DNA of 64,000 nt, taken from positions 1-64,000 of the forward strand of contig JAAWNY010000003.1 in NCBI GenBank assembly GCA_022799175.1. Reading direction: 5' to 3'. Source of the stretch: Lachnospiraceae bacterium (GTDB lineage: Bacteria; Bacillota; Clostridia; Lachnospirales; Lachnospiraceae). Under the pieces are notes generated by a model that was given only the letters and a program-made list of their open reading frames with translations, was not told the origin of the DNA and did not search any database. Positions 46,694 through 56,093 of the stretch are shown here, in pieces. A program made the position numbers and the translations under genes. Position 1 is the stretch's first letter. Every line of letters starts with the position of its first letter.

Positions 46694-47611
46694 TTATGCC
46701 TTAAGATATTGAGATAAGGCAGCGGGAAGCTGTTCGGCGGAAATCGTGGCGCCTGAGGTTTCCACCACAGCAGCCGATACAAGATTGGCGCAGGAAATGG
46801 CTTTCCGGAGAGAATAACCTTTCGTCAACAGAGCAAGTATGGTTCCGATATGGGCATCGCCGGCCCCGATCGTATCGACGACATGTTTGGCGGGAACCGA
46901 AGGGATGAAAAAGGTTTTTCCATCTTGTTCTTTGCAATAAGTTCCCTGTGCTCCGAGCGTGATGATGACCGTATTTCGGGTCTGAGCATAAAGAACCTCG
47001 GCAGCATTTTGAAAAGCAGAACAGCCGCTTAATGCCAGAGCCTCTTGTTCATTAATATGGAGAAGGGGATGAAGAGATAACATTCGTTGGGCTTTTTCAG
47101 AAGATAGAATCGCTCCCCGGGGGCCTGGAGCATAGCAGACTTTCAGGCATGGGTGTTCCTCTAGGTATTCAATCAGCTGCATTCCTGTAGATTCCTCAAT
47201 TTCGAGGCCACAGATATAAACAAATTGATAGTCCTCAGCCGGATAAGAATCCATCCAGGATTTTTGAAATGTGTATTCTGCGCCGTGGACGGACAGAAAG
47301 GTGCGTTCTCCACCGGATTCCACCAGACAGTAACAGCAGCCATTTTCCTGATTCGGGACACGGACAGAAAGCGGAATCTGTAAAGCAGTAAGTTGATGAA
47401 TTACATAATCGCCATAGATTCCGGTACCAATGGGGGTGATGAAGGTGTGAGGCGCATGGAAAAGGCGCATCATATGGGCAACATTGTAGGCGCAGCCGCC
47501 TAATGCCATCGTTTGGGAAGTAGGATGCAGGTTTTCTTCTGTCTTGGGCAGATGGTCGATGTGAATGATAATATCCACGCAGGTGGAACCGATAATGAGA
47601 GCTGGTTTCAT
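46694..47611 (-). CDS. PfkB/ribokinase-family sugar kinase
   Basis: The protein has 305 residues. The N-terminal ALIIGSTCVDIIIHIDHLP and MALGGCAYNVAHMM are the first PfkB signature region. Near the C-terminus VVDTIGAGDAHIGTILALL is the second signature with the catalytic Asp; the usual TTGAGDAF reads TIGAGDAH. It phosphorylates a sugar or nucleoside with ATP; the substrate is not evident. It is convergent with potC and has its own promoter upstream. Confidence 0.85.
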   Translation of the reverse strand: MKPALIIGSTCVDIIIHIDHLPKTEENLHPTSQTMALGGCAYNVAHMMRLFHAPHTFITPIGTGIYGDYVIHQLTALQIPLSVRVPNQENGCCYCLVESGGERTFLSVHGAEYTFQKSWMDSYPAEDYQFVYICGLEIEESTGMQLIEYLEEHPCLKVCYAPGPRGAILSSEKAQRMLSLHPLLHINEQEALALSGCSAFQNAAEVLYAQTRNTVIITLGAQGTYCKEQDGKTFFIPSVPAKHVVDTIGAGDAHIGTILALLTKGYSLRKAISCANLVSAAVVETSGATISAEQLPAALSQYLKA

Positions 47612-47650
47612 GGAAATATCTCCTTTGTTTATGGAAGTATGATGGAAGAT

Positions 47651-47679
47651 ATTATACGATAGTTTTGCTGGTTATTCAA
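47651..47679 (-). promoter_or_regulatory. Promoter for the PfkB-family kinase
   Basis: On the minus strand TTGAAT, a 17-base spacer, then a perfect TATAAT. AAAGGAGAT lies just before the start codon at 47611, completing the signals. Confidence 0.7.
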
Positions 47680-47743
47680 TGGAAATGAGACAGTGAAATA
47701 TTCTTGCAGAGTCGGATAAAATATGCTATGCTGTTAAAGGAAG

Positions 47744-47971
47744 AACAGACAGAAACAACAGCAGTTTTATCAGCATTTACTTGAATGAATACAGACAGAA
47801 GAGGGCTGATCGGGCAGCGAGTCGCTGTCTGAAAATAGTGATGTTAGGAAAGCCCCCTTCCCGCTCCAAGGTACTTGGCACCTTTCGGTGCTTAGCGCCG
47901 CCTGCAACGGCGTGCTGTACCTTTGCGCGGGCAGGGGAATCCTTATATAAGTGCTGTTGTTTTTGACTGTT
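47744..47971. repeat. Cloverleaf-like palindromic element
   Basis: The outer arms, 47744-47766 (aacagacagaaacaacagca...) and 47949-47971, are inverted repeats of 23 bp with three mismatches. Inside, cccgc/gcggg and ccaaggtac/gtacctttg form nested stems enclosing two small hairpins, gcacc-tttc-ggtgc and cgccg-cctgcaa-cggcg. A further cagcga-g-tcgctg palindrome lies in the left part. The fold resembles a four-way junction. It has no coding potential and differs from the other palindromic elements in the window. It fills most of the 47612-48004 gap. Confidence 0.6.
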
Positions 47972-48004
47972 TTTTATAAAGGTCATTTTGTCTTTTGAGA
48001 AGAC

Positions 48005-49309
48005 TCAGGGAAAAGAAAATCGAGCGGGAAGAGTGACTGAGAAACAGCTTCCGCCGCCGGGATTGTCGGCAACCGTGATGGTTCCTCCATGAAGAATCGC
48101 TAATTCTTTGGCAATACTGAGTCCCAGGCCGAAGTGCTCTTTGCCACTGCGGGCCTTATCAGCACGATAGAAACGATCAAAGATGTAAGGCTGATTTTCT
48201 CTGGGGATACCGCAGCCTTGATCTTTCACTTGTATCACTAGATATCTGGAATGGTTGGCCAGGGAGACACAGATATGGATTGCTTTTTGGGCAGGGGTAT
48301 AGAAAAGCGCGTTATCTAACAAAATAGAAAGGATTTGGCGGATACGTTCGGGATCTATCCAGATGCAGGGAATAGATTCTTCTGGCAGATCCAGATACAA
48401 AGTGATTTGTTTTTCATGACAGACAGGGAGAAATGCTTCATAGGTTTCGATGAGCAGAGTATCCACGTCTGTTTTTTGTGGATAAATATTCCAGGTTTTA
48501 GCATCAGCAGAGGCTAAAAGAAGCATGTCGTCGATCAGCCGGGACATGCGTGAACATTCTAAGTCCATGGTATGAAGAAGGGCTTCTTTCCTTTCTGGCG
48601 CGGCAAAAATAGCCGGAATTGCGGAACGCAGGACCGCTAAGGGGGAACGCAGCTCATGGGAAGCGGCGGCAATAAATTCTGCTTGTTTTCGATGATTATT
48701 GGCAATTGGTTGGAGAGACCAACCTACAAAATGCCAACTTACCAGGAGCAATCCCAGGATACCAACAGCTTCTAGTCCACAAAGGAGAAACAGAGTTTCT
48801 TTCAGAGATTGCCAGACTGGAGGAAGGTACATAAGAAAACACAAGCTGCGCACGCCGTTTTTGTGAGCGAGAACCAAAACCATAGCGTAATATTGTTCTT
48901 GAAAGTCTCCCTCTATGGTAAACAGATCGCTGGTGAGGGAGGAGGAAGAAACAGGAGCAGAAAAACAGACAATCCCCTGTTTTTCTGCTTGATTTTTTGT
49001 ACGTTTAATCAGAGTCTGACGGCTAGTAGCAATATCCTGAGAACCTTGATAAAGAAAAGGGATACCATTTTCTTCAATGTGGATGATCGATTGCTGTTCC
49101 ACCTCCAACTGAGCAAGAAAACTTTGGGAAAGAATCGTGTCTGACTGCAGCCGGAGGGATAGCATATTCCATGTGGAATAAAACCGTTCTAACTGTTCTT
49201 GTTTTGTTTCGTGGATACGGAGCATAAGAAAACTTGTCATAGCAAGAGTCAGAATCAGACCGGCAGTGAAGGTATAAAGCCAGGTAAGACGCAATTGAAG
49301 ATGTTTCAT
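48005..49309 (-). CDS. Sensor histidine kinase (system 1)
   Basis: The protein has 434 residues. TM1 is at ~10-30, an extracytoplasmic sensor of ~130 residues follows, and TM2 is at ~170-195. The phosphoacceptor His lies in AAASHELRSPLAVLRS and the ATPase motifs are ILLDNALFYTP, VKDQGCGIP and HFGLGLSIAKELA. I see no clear HAMP domain; the dimerisation helix follows TM2 almost directly. It starts 10 bases after the response regulator gene, so they form one operon. The signal is unknown; it may control the divergent transport operon. Confidence 0.9.
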   Translation of the reverse strand: MKHLQLRLTWLYTFTAGLILTLAMTSFLMLRIHETKQEQLERFYSTWNMLSLRLQSDTILSQSFLAQLEVEQQSIIHIEENGIPFLYQGSQDIATSRQTLIKRTKNQAEKQGIVCFSAPVSSSSLTSDLFTIEGDFQEQYYAMVLVLAHKNGVRSLCFLMYLPPVWQSLKETLFLLCGLEAVGILGLLLVSWHFVGWSLQPIANNHRKQAEFIAAASHELRSPLAVLRSAIPAIFAAPERKEALLHTMDLECSRMSRLIDDMLLLASADAKTWNIYPQKTDVDTLLIETYEAFLPVCHEKQITLYLDLPEESIPCIWIDPERIRQILSILLDNALFYTPAQKAIHICVSLANHSRYLVIQVKDQGCGIPRENQPYIFDRFYRADKARSGKEHFGLGLSIAKELAILHGGTITVADNPGGGSCFSVTLPARFSFP

Positions 49310-49319
49310 GGTAAGTTCC

Positions 49320-50003
49320 TCATAATTTTTCCGTGACTTCTAAACGGTAGCCAATTCCATGGACAGTGGTAAGATGAACAGGCGCACCAATGGTTTTCAG
49401 ACGGCGGCGGAGAAAATGGATGTAGTTGTCTAGATTACCTTCTTCCACCTCAGAACAGGCGCCCCATACATAGGAAAGAATCTGACTGCGGGGCAGAGTT
49501 CGTTGAGGGTTGCGTAGAAAAAATTCTATCAGGGAAGATTCTCGCTTAGAAAGTGTGAGAGAATCTGTACCGTATGTTAATAGTCGCTGTTCGGGATCGA
49601 AAGACAGACCGGCCAGAGATGGCCGACGGGAAGGCAGCAGAGAATGGGAACGTCTGGTTACGGCCCGGATCCGAGCCATCAGCTCTTCTACCGCAAAGGG
49701 TTTCACCAGATAATCATCGGCACCGGCATCCAACCCATCGATTCGGTCATGAAGTCTGTCTAGAGCAGTAGCCAGGATGACAGGAGTTCGGATATTCTGA
49801 CGGCGCAAGGTCGCCAAAACACTCATACCATCCATTTCTGGCAGCATTCGATCCAGAATAATGGCATCATAGGGAGTGTTTTGTGCCAGAAAAAGGCCAT
49901 CCGATCCGGTGTAGCAGGTGTCTGTTTCATAACCAGATGCTTTAAGCATAAGAGAAATATTTTCACAAAGTTCTTTGTCATCTTCAATCATTAGGATTCG
50001 CAT
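49320..50003 (-). CDS. OmpR/PhoB-family response regulator (system 1)
   Basis: About 227 residues from ATG 50003, with GGAGG five bases upstream; the track's longer start is GTG. The receiver domain has the acidic pair in MIEDDKEL, phosphoacceptor Asp in AIILDRMLPEMDG and the switch region ending in the conserved Lys of YLVKPFAVEEL. The winged-helix DNA-binding domain (~130-225) has LTLSKRESSLIEFFLRNP and VHLTTVHGIGYRLE. It is cotranscribed with the kinase downstream and divergent from the binding-lipoprotein operon. Confidence 0.93.
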   Translation of the reverse strand: MRILMIEDDKELCENISLMLKASGYETDTCYTGSDGLFLAQNTPYDAIILDRMLPEMDGMSVLATLRRQNIRTPVILATALDRLHDRIDGLDAGADDYLVKPFAVEELMARIRAVTRRSHSLLPSRRPSLAGLSFDPEQRLLTYGTDSLTLSKRESSLIEFFLRNPQRTLPRSQILSYVWGACSEVEEGNLDNYIHFLRRRLKTIGAPVHLTTVHGIGYRLEVTEKL

Positions 50004-50074
50004 GCGTACCTCCACCACAAAACTTTTTTGATTTAGTGTAACACAAAATTCTCTAAAAATCTTGGAAATTTTAT

Positions 50075-50156
50075 TTTTAAGACGCGGTAAACGAAAGATT
50101 TTTATTATCGTTTATTAGCAATTTACTTTCTTTTTCAAGGCGTATCTTTTAAGACG
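50075..50156. promoter_or_regulatory. Repeated TTTTAAGACG in the divergent gap
   Basis: A ten-base direct repeat TTTTAAGACG occurs at 50075-50084 and 50147-50156, with a degenerate copy (ttttcaaggcg) near 50132. The 50019-50301 gap separates the regulator operon from the transport operon, so these are candidate sites for the regulator. No strong promoter core could be assigned on either strand. Confidence 0.4.
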
Positions 50157-50301
50157 ACACAACCGTCTGAACAATTACAAAAGTTTGCTTACCAAAATTT
50201 TAATACAAGAATTTATTTGACGATTTTTACTGATTTTCCAGTTCTTTTAGAGAATCAAGTGATAGGATAAAAGAAAAAACAGAGAGAAGAGGAGGATAAC
50301 G

Positions 50302-52614
50302 ATGAGAGAAAGCAAAATCAGGTATTTGGTATCCATCGGCATGGCAATACTGCTGATGGTAGGCGCCCTGGCAGGTTGTGTGAAGGACGAAAAAAGCAAT
50401 GAAATGGACATATCTACAGACGATGGAATCAGAGAGGAGCATTTGACAGACAAGGAGGATGAGTCAAAGACGGCTTTGGGGCGTTATGTAGAGCATGAGA
50501 TGAGTATTCCAGAGGGAACGGAGGAAGATTCGCTGGTTGCCTTCTTCCGGGGACAAGAAGGCATTCTGGAATTATATACCGCAGCAAGGAGAGAGACAGG
50601 AGAATTAAAAGACGCAAAACGCTTTTTGTGGAAAGATGAGGGCTGGCAACAGGATGAAGGCTGGTGGGAGCGGGTGAAGCCGCAGGATCTTGCCGTTACG
50701 ATTCGAAATGTGTTCTATGGACTGGATGGAAACTATTATTTTAGTGCCATGTCAGCAGAAGGCGATTATATTTATCATCTGTATCAAATTGGTTCAGATG
50801 GCAGTGGGGTAAGTGGCAACATCGTAGAACGGATACCGGAGGTTTTTACCCCTGATCCGAAAAAAGATTATGGGATCATTCCACCGAAGGTAGAGGTAGG
50901 TGTGGATGGAAACATTCTTATTCATGGCTTTGGCGATGCTGTTTGGTATCGTCCGGATGGTAAACGGATGTTTGCCATGGAAAAGTCGTGGGGAGGAATG
51001 TCAGAGTTTAGTACAGGGTATCTGACAGCAGAAGAATTTGTCACCACAACGGAGAAAGGAGTGATACGCTATCGTCTGGCGGACGGGCTTGCGATCGAGA
51101 CGATCCCCAGCGCTTATGAGGCTGGCAGTGAGAATGGGGATGAGGGAATGGTGCTGTTTGGCGACGGTAAAGGAGGAATCTATTCTGCAGATGAACATGG
51201 ATTGGCACATGTCAATGCCGGTGGGAGTCTGTGGGAGTTGGTGATTGATGGCAGTTTAAGCACATTGGGGATGCGAAATGTGTTTTTGCGAGAATTTCTG
51301 GCAGGAGACGACGAGGATTATTACGGTGCATTCTCAAAAAATGGTGGTAAAGGATTCTTGCTTTATCATTATGTCTATGACGCAAAAATGCCAGTTGCGC
51401 CACCGGTGAAATTGACGGTATATGGTCTGAGGGACAATTCGACAGTTCGTCAGACAGCAGCCTTATTCCAACAGGCACATCCTGAAGTATTGGTGGAGGT
51501 TTTGACGAGTGCGGATGCAAATGGAAATGTTTCAGAAGATATGATTCGGGCTTTGAATACAGAGCTTCTTGGTGGGACGGGCGCGGACGTGTTGATTTTA
51601 GATGATTTGCCGGTAAAATCTTATCAGGAGAAAGGCATTTTGCTGGACATGCGAGATATCTTTATCCGTCTGCAAAGGGAGAATCCTATGATGGAGCAGG
51701 TGCTGAAAAATTTCACCGAAGAGGACGGTGCGATCTATCAGATGCCTGCACGGATTGCGATGCCGCTGGCAATCGGTGAGGAATCGGCATTGCAGGCGCT
51801 GGCGGGGTTGGATGAGATGGCGGATTACCAGGAGCCGATACCACTTTTGGCAGTTGCTAATTATGAGAATTTGCTTCGTGAGGTGGCAAATCTACAGTAT
51901 CCGGAGCTATTTGGTAACGGAGAGACGGATTTGACAGAGACAACAGGAAAAAAATATTTAGAGACGGTCAAACTTCTTGGTGAAAGAAATGGCGCAAAGA
52001 GCATGTTTACGGAAGAGGAGATGGAACGTTTTGGCATCAGCAATCATGTGGTTCAGACAGGAATTCTGGGAAGTAATATTCATTTTGATCAGAATTTATC
52101 TGGGTGTGGAATCGAAGAATTGAGAGGATTGCATGATGCGATGGTATTGCTGGCAGTGCAAAAAAAGCATCCAGAGTCTTTGGTGACTACGGTAAAACAG
52201 CTCTATTTTCCAAGAGTACTGGCAGGCGTTAATCAGGCGACGAAGCATCCGGAACTGGCAAAAGAATTTGTAGCCAGCCTGTTTTCTACGGAAGTGCAGC
52301 AAGAGGAATTTTTAGATGGATTTCCAGTGAATCTGGCCGCGCAGCAGATCATCTGTGAGCGGGATAATGATAATTATTCGATCGGTATTGGATATGGAGA
52401 CTACCATATTTCGGCAAATTGGCCGAATCGGCAGGAGCGTGAGAAGATTTATGAACAGTTGCGGAAGGTTGAGACACCGGTTCAGATCGACGAGATCGTG
52501 ATGAGGATGATAGTAGATGGCGCTGAGAATTATCTGAATGGAAAAGAGACTGTTGATCAGGCGGTTCATGCGATTCACAGTCGGATTACTTTGTATCAGG
52601 CGGAACAGGAGTAA
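50302..52614 (+). CDS. Long two-part solute-binding lipoprotein
   Basis: The protein has 770 residues, about twice a normal sugar-binding protein. A lipoprotein signal peptide ends at LAGC (~residue 26). Residues ~50-370 look like a beta-propeller or other beta-rich sensor (GLDGNYYFSAMSAEGDY, VGVDGNILIHGFGD). From ~375 (KLTVYGLRDNSTVRQTAALFQQAHP) it is a type-I extracellular solute-binding protein with ADVLILDDLP and HPELAKEFVASLF. It feeds the two permeases that follow; no ATPase gene is present, so it probably shares an MsmK-like ATPase encoded elsewhere. GAAGAGGAGG precedes ATG 50302. Confidence 0.8.
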   Translation: MRESKIRYLVSIGMAILLMVGALAGCVKDEKSNEMDISTDDGIREEHLTDKEDESKTALGRYVEHEMSIPEGTEEDSLVAFFRGQEGILELYTAARRETGELKDAKRFLWKDEGWQQDEGWWERVKPQDLAVTIRNVFYGLDGNYYFSAMSAEGDYIYHLYQIGSDGSGVSGNIVERIPEVFTPDPKKDYGIIPPKVEVGVDGNILIHGFGDAVWYRPDGKRMFAMEKSWGGMSEFSTGYLTAEEFVTTTEKGVIRYRLADGLAIETIPSAYEAGSENGDEGMVLFGDGKGGIYSADEHGLAHVNAGGSLWELVIDGSLSTLGMRNVFLREFLAGDDEDYYGAFSKNGGKGFLLYHYVYDAKMPVAPPVKLTVYGLRDNSTVRQTAALFQQAHPEVLVEVLTSADANGNVSEDMIRALNTELLGGTGADVLILDDLPVKSYQEKGILLDMRDIFIRLQRENPMMEQVLKNFTEEDGAIYQMPARIAMPLAIGEESALQALAGLDEMADYQEPIPLLAVANYENLLREVANLQYPELFGNGETDLTETTGKKYLETVKLLGERNGAKSMFTEEEMERFGISNHVVQTGILGSNIHFDQNLSGCGIEELRGLHDAMVLLAVQKKHPESLVTTVKQLYFPRVLAGVNQATKHPELAKEFVASLFSTEVQQEEFLDGFPVNLAAQQIICERDNDNYSIGIGYGDYHISANWPNRQEREKIYEQLRKVETPVQIDEIVMRMIVDGAENYLNGKETVDQAVHAIHSRITLYQAEQE

Positions 52615-52624
52615 AGAAAAGAAA

Positions 52625-53482
52625 ATGGCGCAAAACAGAAAACGAATGTTGATAGGATTGTTTTTAGCACCCAGTCTGTGTGGCGTATTGGTGTTTCAAC
52701 TGTTGCCGTTTGTCGATGTCTGGCATCGTTCTTTTCTAGATGCCATGGGCCGATCTTTTGTGGGCATGGAAAATTACAAAATGGTGTGGGGAAACGAAGC
52801 TTTTCGAATGGCAACAAGAAATACATTACATTTTTTGGCGGTGGCTATTCCCATGTTGGTGGCTGGTTCTCTGGTGCTGGCTTTGCTGGTTTATCGGTCA
52901 AGAGCCGGACAGCATATTTTTAAATCCAGCCTGGTGTTGCCAATGGCGATTCCGGCGGCGGCCATGGTTTTGGTGTGGCGAATCCTGTTTTGTCCGGATG
53001 GTTTTTTGAATCAGATATTGACTCAGATGACTGGAGAGGTATGGGAGATTGACTGGGTGCATAAAACAACAGCGTTTCCTATCCTGGTGATTACCTATCT
53101 TTGGAAAAATTCTGGCTATAACATGATGTTATGGCTGGCAGGACTTAGCGCAATTCCGGAAAGTCTGTATGATGCAGCACAGGTGGATGGGGCAGGAGAA
53201 TTGACGCAGCTTTGTTATATCACTCTGCCGTGTTTGCGAGGAACGATGGGGTTGGTATTCGTGCTTTCGGTGGTGAATTGTTTCCGAGTGTATCGCGAGG
53301 CGTATCTTTTGGCTGGCAGTTATCCGGATCTATCTATTTATATGATTCCGCATCTGTTCAGCCACTGGTTTTTGACATTGGATATCCAGAAAATGAGCAC
53401 AACTGCTGTTTTTCTGGTACTGGCAGCGATAGCTGTGGGCGGTTTCCCAATGTACATGGGGCGGATTGGCAGACGGGAATGA
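52625..53482 (+). CDS. Sugar-type ABC permease (UgpA/MalF-like)
   Basis: About 285 residues with six hydrophobic segments, starting at ATG 52625 (MAQNRKRMLIGLFLAPSLCG); the longer track start overlaps the previous gene. The EAA-type loop reads ESLYDAAQVDGAGELTQLCYITLPCLRG. It pairs with the next permease to form the channel for the preceding lipoprotein. The sugar is unknown. The ribosome binding site is weak, suggesting coupling to the gene above. Confidence 0.88.
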   Translation: MAQNRKRMLIGLFLAPSLCGVLVFQLLPFVDVWHRSFLDAMGRSFVGMENYKMVWGNEAFRMATRNTLHFLAVAIPMLVAGSLVLALLVYRSRAGQHIFKSSLVLPMAIPAAAMVLVWRILFCPDGFLNQILTQMTGEVWEIDWVHKTTAFPILVITYLWKNSGYNMMLWLAGLSAIPESLYDAAQVDGAGELTQLCYITLPCLRGTMGLVFVLSVVNCFRVYREAYLLAGSYPDLSIYMIPHLFSHWFLTLDIQKMSTTAVFLVLAAIAVGGFPMYMGRIGRRE

Positions 53483-53521
53483 CTGTGAGAAAAAATAGGA
53501 GAGGAGCAAGAAAGGAAAGCG

Positions 53522-54370
53522 ATGGGAAGAAAAGCGAGAAAACGGGAGACCGTGATTTTGGTTTTGGTTAGTCTTTTGGTTTGGCTTCCGTTATTGTTGA
53601 TGTTGACAGCTTCTTTGATGCCAGAAGACGAGCTTTTATGGCGTTATTTGTCACCTTTAGGAATTGGCAAGGCTCCGGTTCGCGTGACACTGCTTCCTTC
53701 CTATCTATCTCTGGAGGCATTTATTGAGCTTTTATTTCGTTCGCCAGGTTTTTTTGTGATGTTCTGGAATTCATGCATACAGACTTTTCCGTTGCTGCTT
53801 GGACAGCTGCTGGTGGGAGCGCCGGCGGCCTGGGCTTTTGCCCGCTTTTCATTTCCCGGAAGGCGATGGCTGTTCGGTCTTTATATTTTGCTGATGGTGC
53901 TGCCGTTTCAAGTAATGCAGGTTTCTAATTATTTGGTACTGTATCGGTTGGGGCTTCTGGATTCTCATCTGGCGTTGATTTTGCCGGGAATCTGGTCAAC
54001 ATTTCCGGTGTTTATAATGACAAGATCCTTTGAGGCAGTTCCTAAAGCGTTTTTGGAGGCGGCATATCTGGATGGAGCAGGCGAATTAAAGGCTTTCTTT
54101 TTGGTAGGGATTCCTACCGGATATCCGGGAATTGTGACAGCGTTGGTGCTGGGATTCATTGATGCCTGGAATGCTTTGGAACAGCCGATTGCTTACTTAA
54201 AGGATATGAGACGGTGGCCATTATCATTATATTTACCAGATATTGTGCAGGATAAAGCGGCAGTGGCGTTTGTCGCCGGTATGGTGGTGATGATGCCGCC
54301 GGTGCTTTTATATCTGAATGGGGAGAGTGAGTTGGAGCAGGGAGTGGTGGCGTTTGGCGTGAAGGAATAA
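53522..54370 (+). CDS. Sugar-type ABC permease (UgpE/MalG-like)
   Basis: The protein has 282 residues and six hydrophobic segments. The EAA loop reads KAFLEAAYLDGAGELKAFFLVGIPTGYPG, and the C-terminus has the FIDAWNALEQPIAYL segment common in MalG-like permeases. It completes the importer with the upstream permease and lipoprotein. It ends 11 bases before the adaptor-like gene, so import and the adaptor are probably on one transcript, an unusual pairing. Confidence 0.88.
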   Translation: MGRKARKRETVILVLVSLLVWLPLLLMLTASLMPEDELLWRYLSPLGIGKAPVRVTLLPSYLSLEAFIELLFRSPGFFVMFWNSCIQTFPLLLGQLLVGAPAAWAFARFSFPGRRWLFGLYILLMVLPFQVMQVSNYLVLYRLGLLDSHLALILPGIWSTFPVFIMTRSFEAVPKAFLEAAYLDGAGELKAFFLVGIPTGYPGIVTALVLGFIDAWNALEQPIAYLKDMRRWPLSLYLPDIVQDKAAVAFVAGMVVMMPPVLLYLNGESELEQGVVAFGVKE

Positions 54371-54381
54371 GGAGGAACGAG

Positions 54382-56079
54382 ATGGGGAGGGCGAGGCCGG
54401 AAAGAGTTTGGAACTATCGGCGGATGCTGGCTGGCTTTTTTATATTAATGCTTTTTTGCACCATAGTTTCTCGCATTTATGACAGTGTTACTGTGCCAAA
54501 GGTGATAACCGGACGAGCAAAGGAAAAGACGGTGGAGACATTGGTGACAGGAACGGGAACCGTGCGGGAGCAAGAGGTGTTCTTTAGTCCGGTGATTCCG
54601 GGACTTCGGGTGTGGTCTGTGGTGGCAGAACCGGGGAAGCAAGTAAAAAAAGGGGAAGAACTATTTTGTTACGGGAAGGAATCGATGAGAGAACAGAAAG
54701 AAAAGTTGGAGCAAGAGCTGGAAAAGTTGCGTCTGGAGCTGGAAAAGGAGGAGATCTCCAGGGAAGAATATGATTCGGTCACAGAGAGTGAACTGGCATC
54801 TTGGGAGCTTGCGATGGCGAAACAAGAGTGGGCAAAGGGACAGCAGGAATGGCAAAAACAACAGCAGGAGGCAGCGGCAAAGCAAGAACAGTTGCAGCAG
54901 GATTATGAGCGAAAACGAACGATGGCGAAGGAAGAACTTTGGGAACAGCAGAACCAGGAGGAGGAAAATACAAGACAGGAATTGAGTTCGGCAAAAAATA
55001 CGCGGAATTCGGAGTTGAGAAAAGCGCAACGGATGGTGGCGGATCTGGAGATGGAGCTTGCAGAGCTGGCATCTCAGAATGCGGAAGAAAAGGAGATTGC
55101 TAAAAAGGAGCAAGAGCTGGCGCGCGCCAGAGAGGATAAGGAAGAATTGGAGGAAGAATGGGAGGATCGTATCAGCGATGTGGAAGTGCAATTGGATCTG
55201 ATAGATGACAGGAATGAACGAATCCGGTCGGGTTCCACCAGTTCTCAACTGGCGCTTTTAGAGGCGTATGAAGAAGAATTGAGACAGTTAAAGGAGAGGC
55301 AAAAGGAGGAGGAAAAAAAGCTGGAAGAATGGGAAAAACGAGTGGAACGGGCACAATGGGATCTGGAGGTTGCTCAGCGAAAAGATGAGTATGGTCGGCT
55401 GACAAGGGAACAGAAAAATCGGTTATCAAAACTGACAGAAGAAGGACTTTTGTTGGATATTCGGATAAAGGAACAAGAGCTGGAAAAGTTAGAAAAGCTT
55501 TTGGCAGCAGAGGGAAAAGTTCTGGCAGATCGGGATGGTACGGTGGTGAAAGTTGAACTTTTAGCGGGAAAGACGACGACGGGAGAGGAATGTTTGACCG
55601 TGGCATCAGGAGATTTTTGTTTTGAAGGGGAATTTGAGAAGGAAGAACAGAAGATGGCAGTGGGAGATCGATTGCAGCTGGCGTTTCCGGGAAGCAGTGA
55701 GAAACGAGAGGTCAAAATTGAGGAGATGAATCTCCTTGGAGAAGAGAAGGGGATATTTCGGGCTAGGCTTATGGGGGAAGAGTTTCCTTTGGGGATGGTG
55801 ACCAGTTATGAATGCCGAAAGCAGTCGGAGATATTCCGACAGGTGATTCCTTTGCAGGGATTACGCAAAGACATGAAAGGGTATCATTGCTTGGTGGTAA
55901 GGCCAAAGAGGGCGATCTTGGGAGAAGAATTTGTGGCAGAACGGGTGGAGGTTCGGGTATTGGAATTGGGGAATATGGAGGCGGCAGTGGAGGGAGCTTT
56001 GCAAAATTCGGATGAAATCATTGTGCGCAGCAATCAGGTGATTGGGGAAGGGATGCGGGTGCGTCCTGTGAATGAGTGA
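54382..56079 (+). CDS. HlyD/MacA-like adaptor with long coiled coil
   Basis: The protein has 565 residues. One membrane anchor lies at ~14-32 (MLAGFFILMLFCTIVS), then a lipoyl-like half motif (GTGTVREQEVFF...VKKGEELF), an exceptionally long Glu/Gln/Lys-rich coiled coil (~95-385), the second lipoyl half (VLADRDGTVVKVELLAGKTT) and a beta-barrel region. The hairpin is far longer than in most MacA-like adaptors. In a single-membrane cell it may reach through the wall and work with an ABC or RND exporter; no full exporter follows directly. The next gene has a MacB-like domain. Confidence 0.75.
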   Translation: MGRARPERVWNYRRMLAGFFILMLFCTIVSRIYDSVTVPKVITGRAKEKTVETLVTGTGTVREQEVFFSPVIPGLRVWSVVAEPGKQVKKGEELFCYGKESMREQKEKLEQELEKLRLELEKEEISREEYDSVTESELASWELAMAKQEWAKGQQEWQKQQQEAAAKQEQLQQDYERKRTMAKEELWEQQNQEEENTRQELSSAKNTRNSELRKAQRMVADLEMELAELASQNAEEKEIAKKEQELARAREDKEELEEEWEDRISDVEVQLDLIDDRNERIRSGSTSSQLALLEAYEEELRQLKERQKEEEKKLEEWEKRVERAQWDLEVAQRKDEYGRLTREQKNRLSKLTEEGLLLDIRIKEQELEKLEKLLAAEGKVLADRDGTVVKVELLAGKTTTGEECLTVASGDFCFEGEFEKEEQKMAVGDRLQLAFPGSSEKREVKIEEMNLLGEEKGIFRARLMGEEFPLGMVTSYECRKQSEIFRQVIPLQGLRKDMKGYHCLVVRPKRAILGEEFVAERVEVRVLELGNMEAAVEGALQNSDEIIVRSNQVIGEGMRVRPVNE

Positions 56080-56093
56080 GGAAAAAGATCGTG

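Noticed and set aside
54661-55248. 195-codon minus-strand ORF opposite the adaptor gene
   Set aside because: Leu/Phe-rich complement of a Glu/Gln/Lys coiled coil; no start signals.
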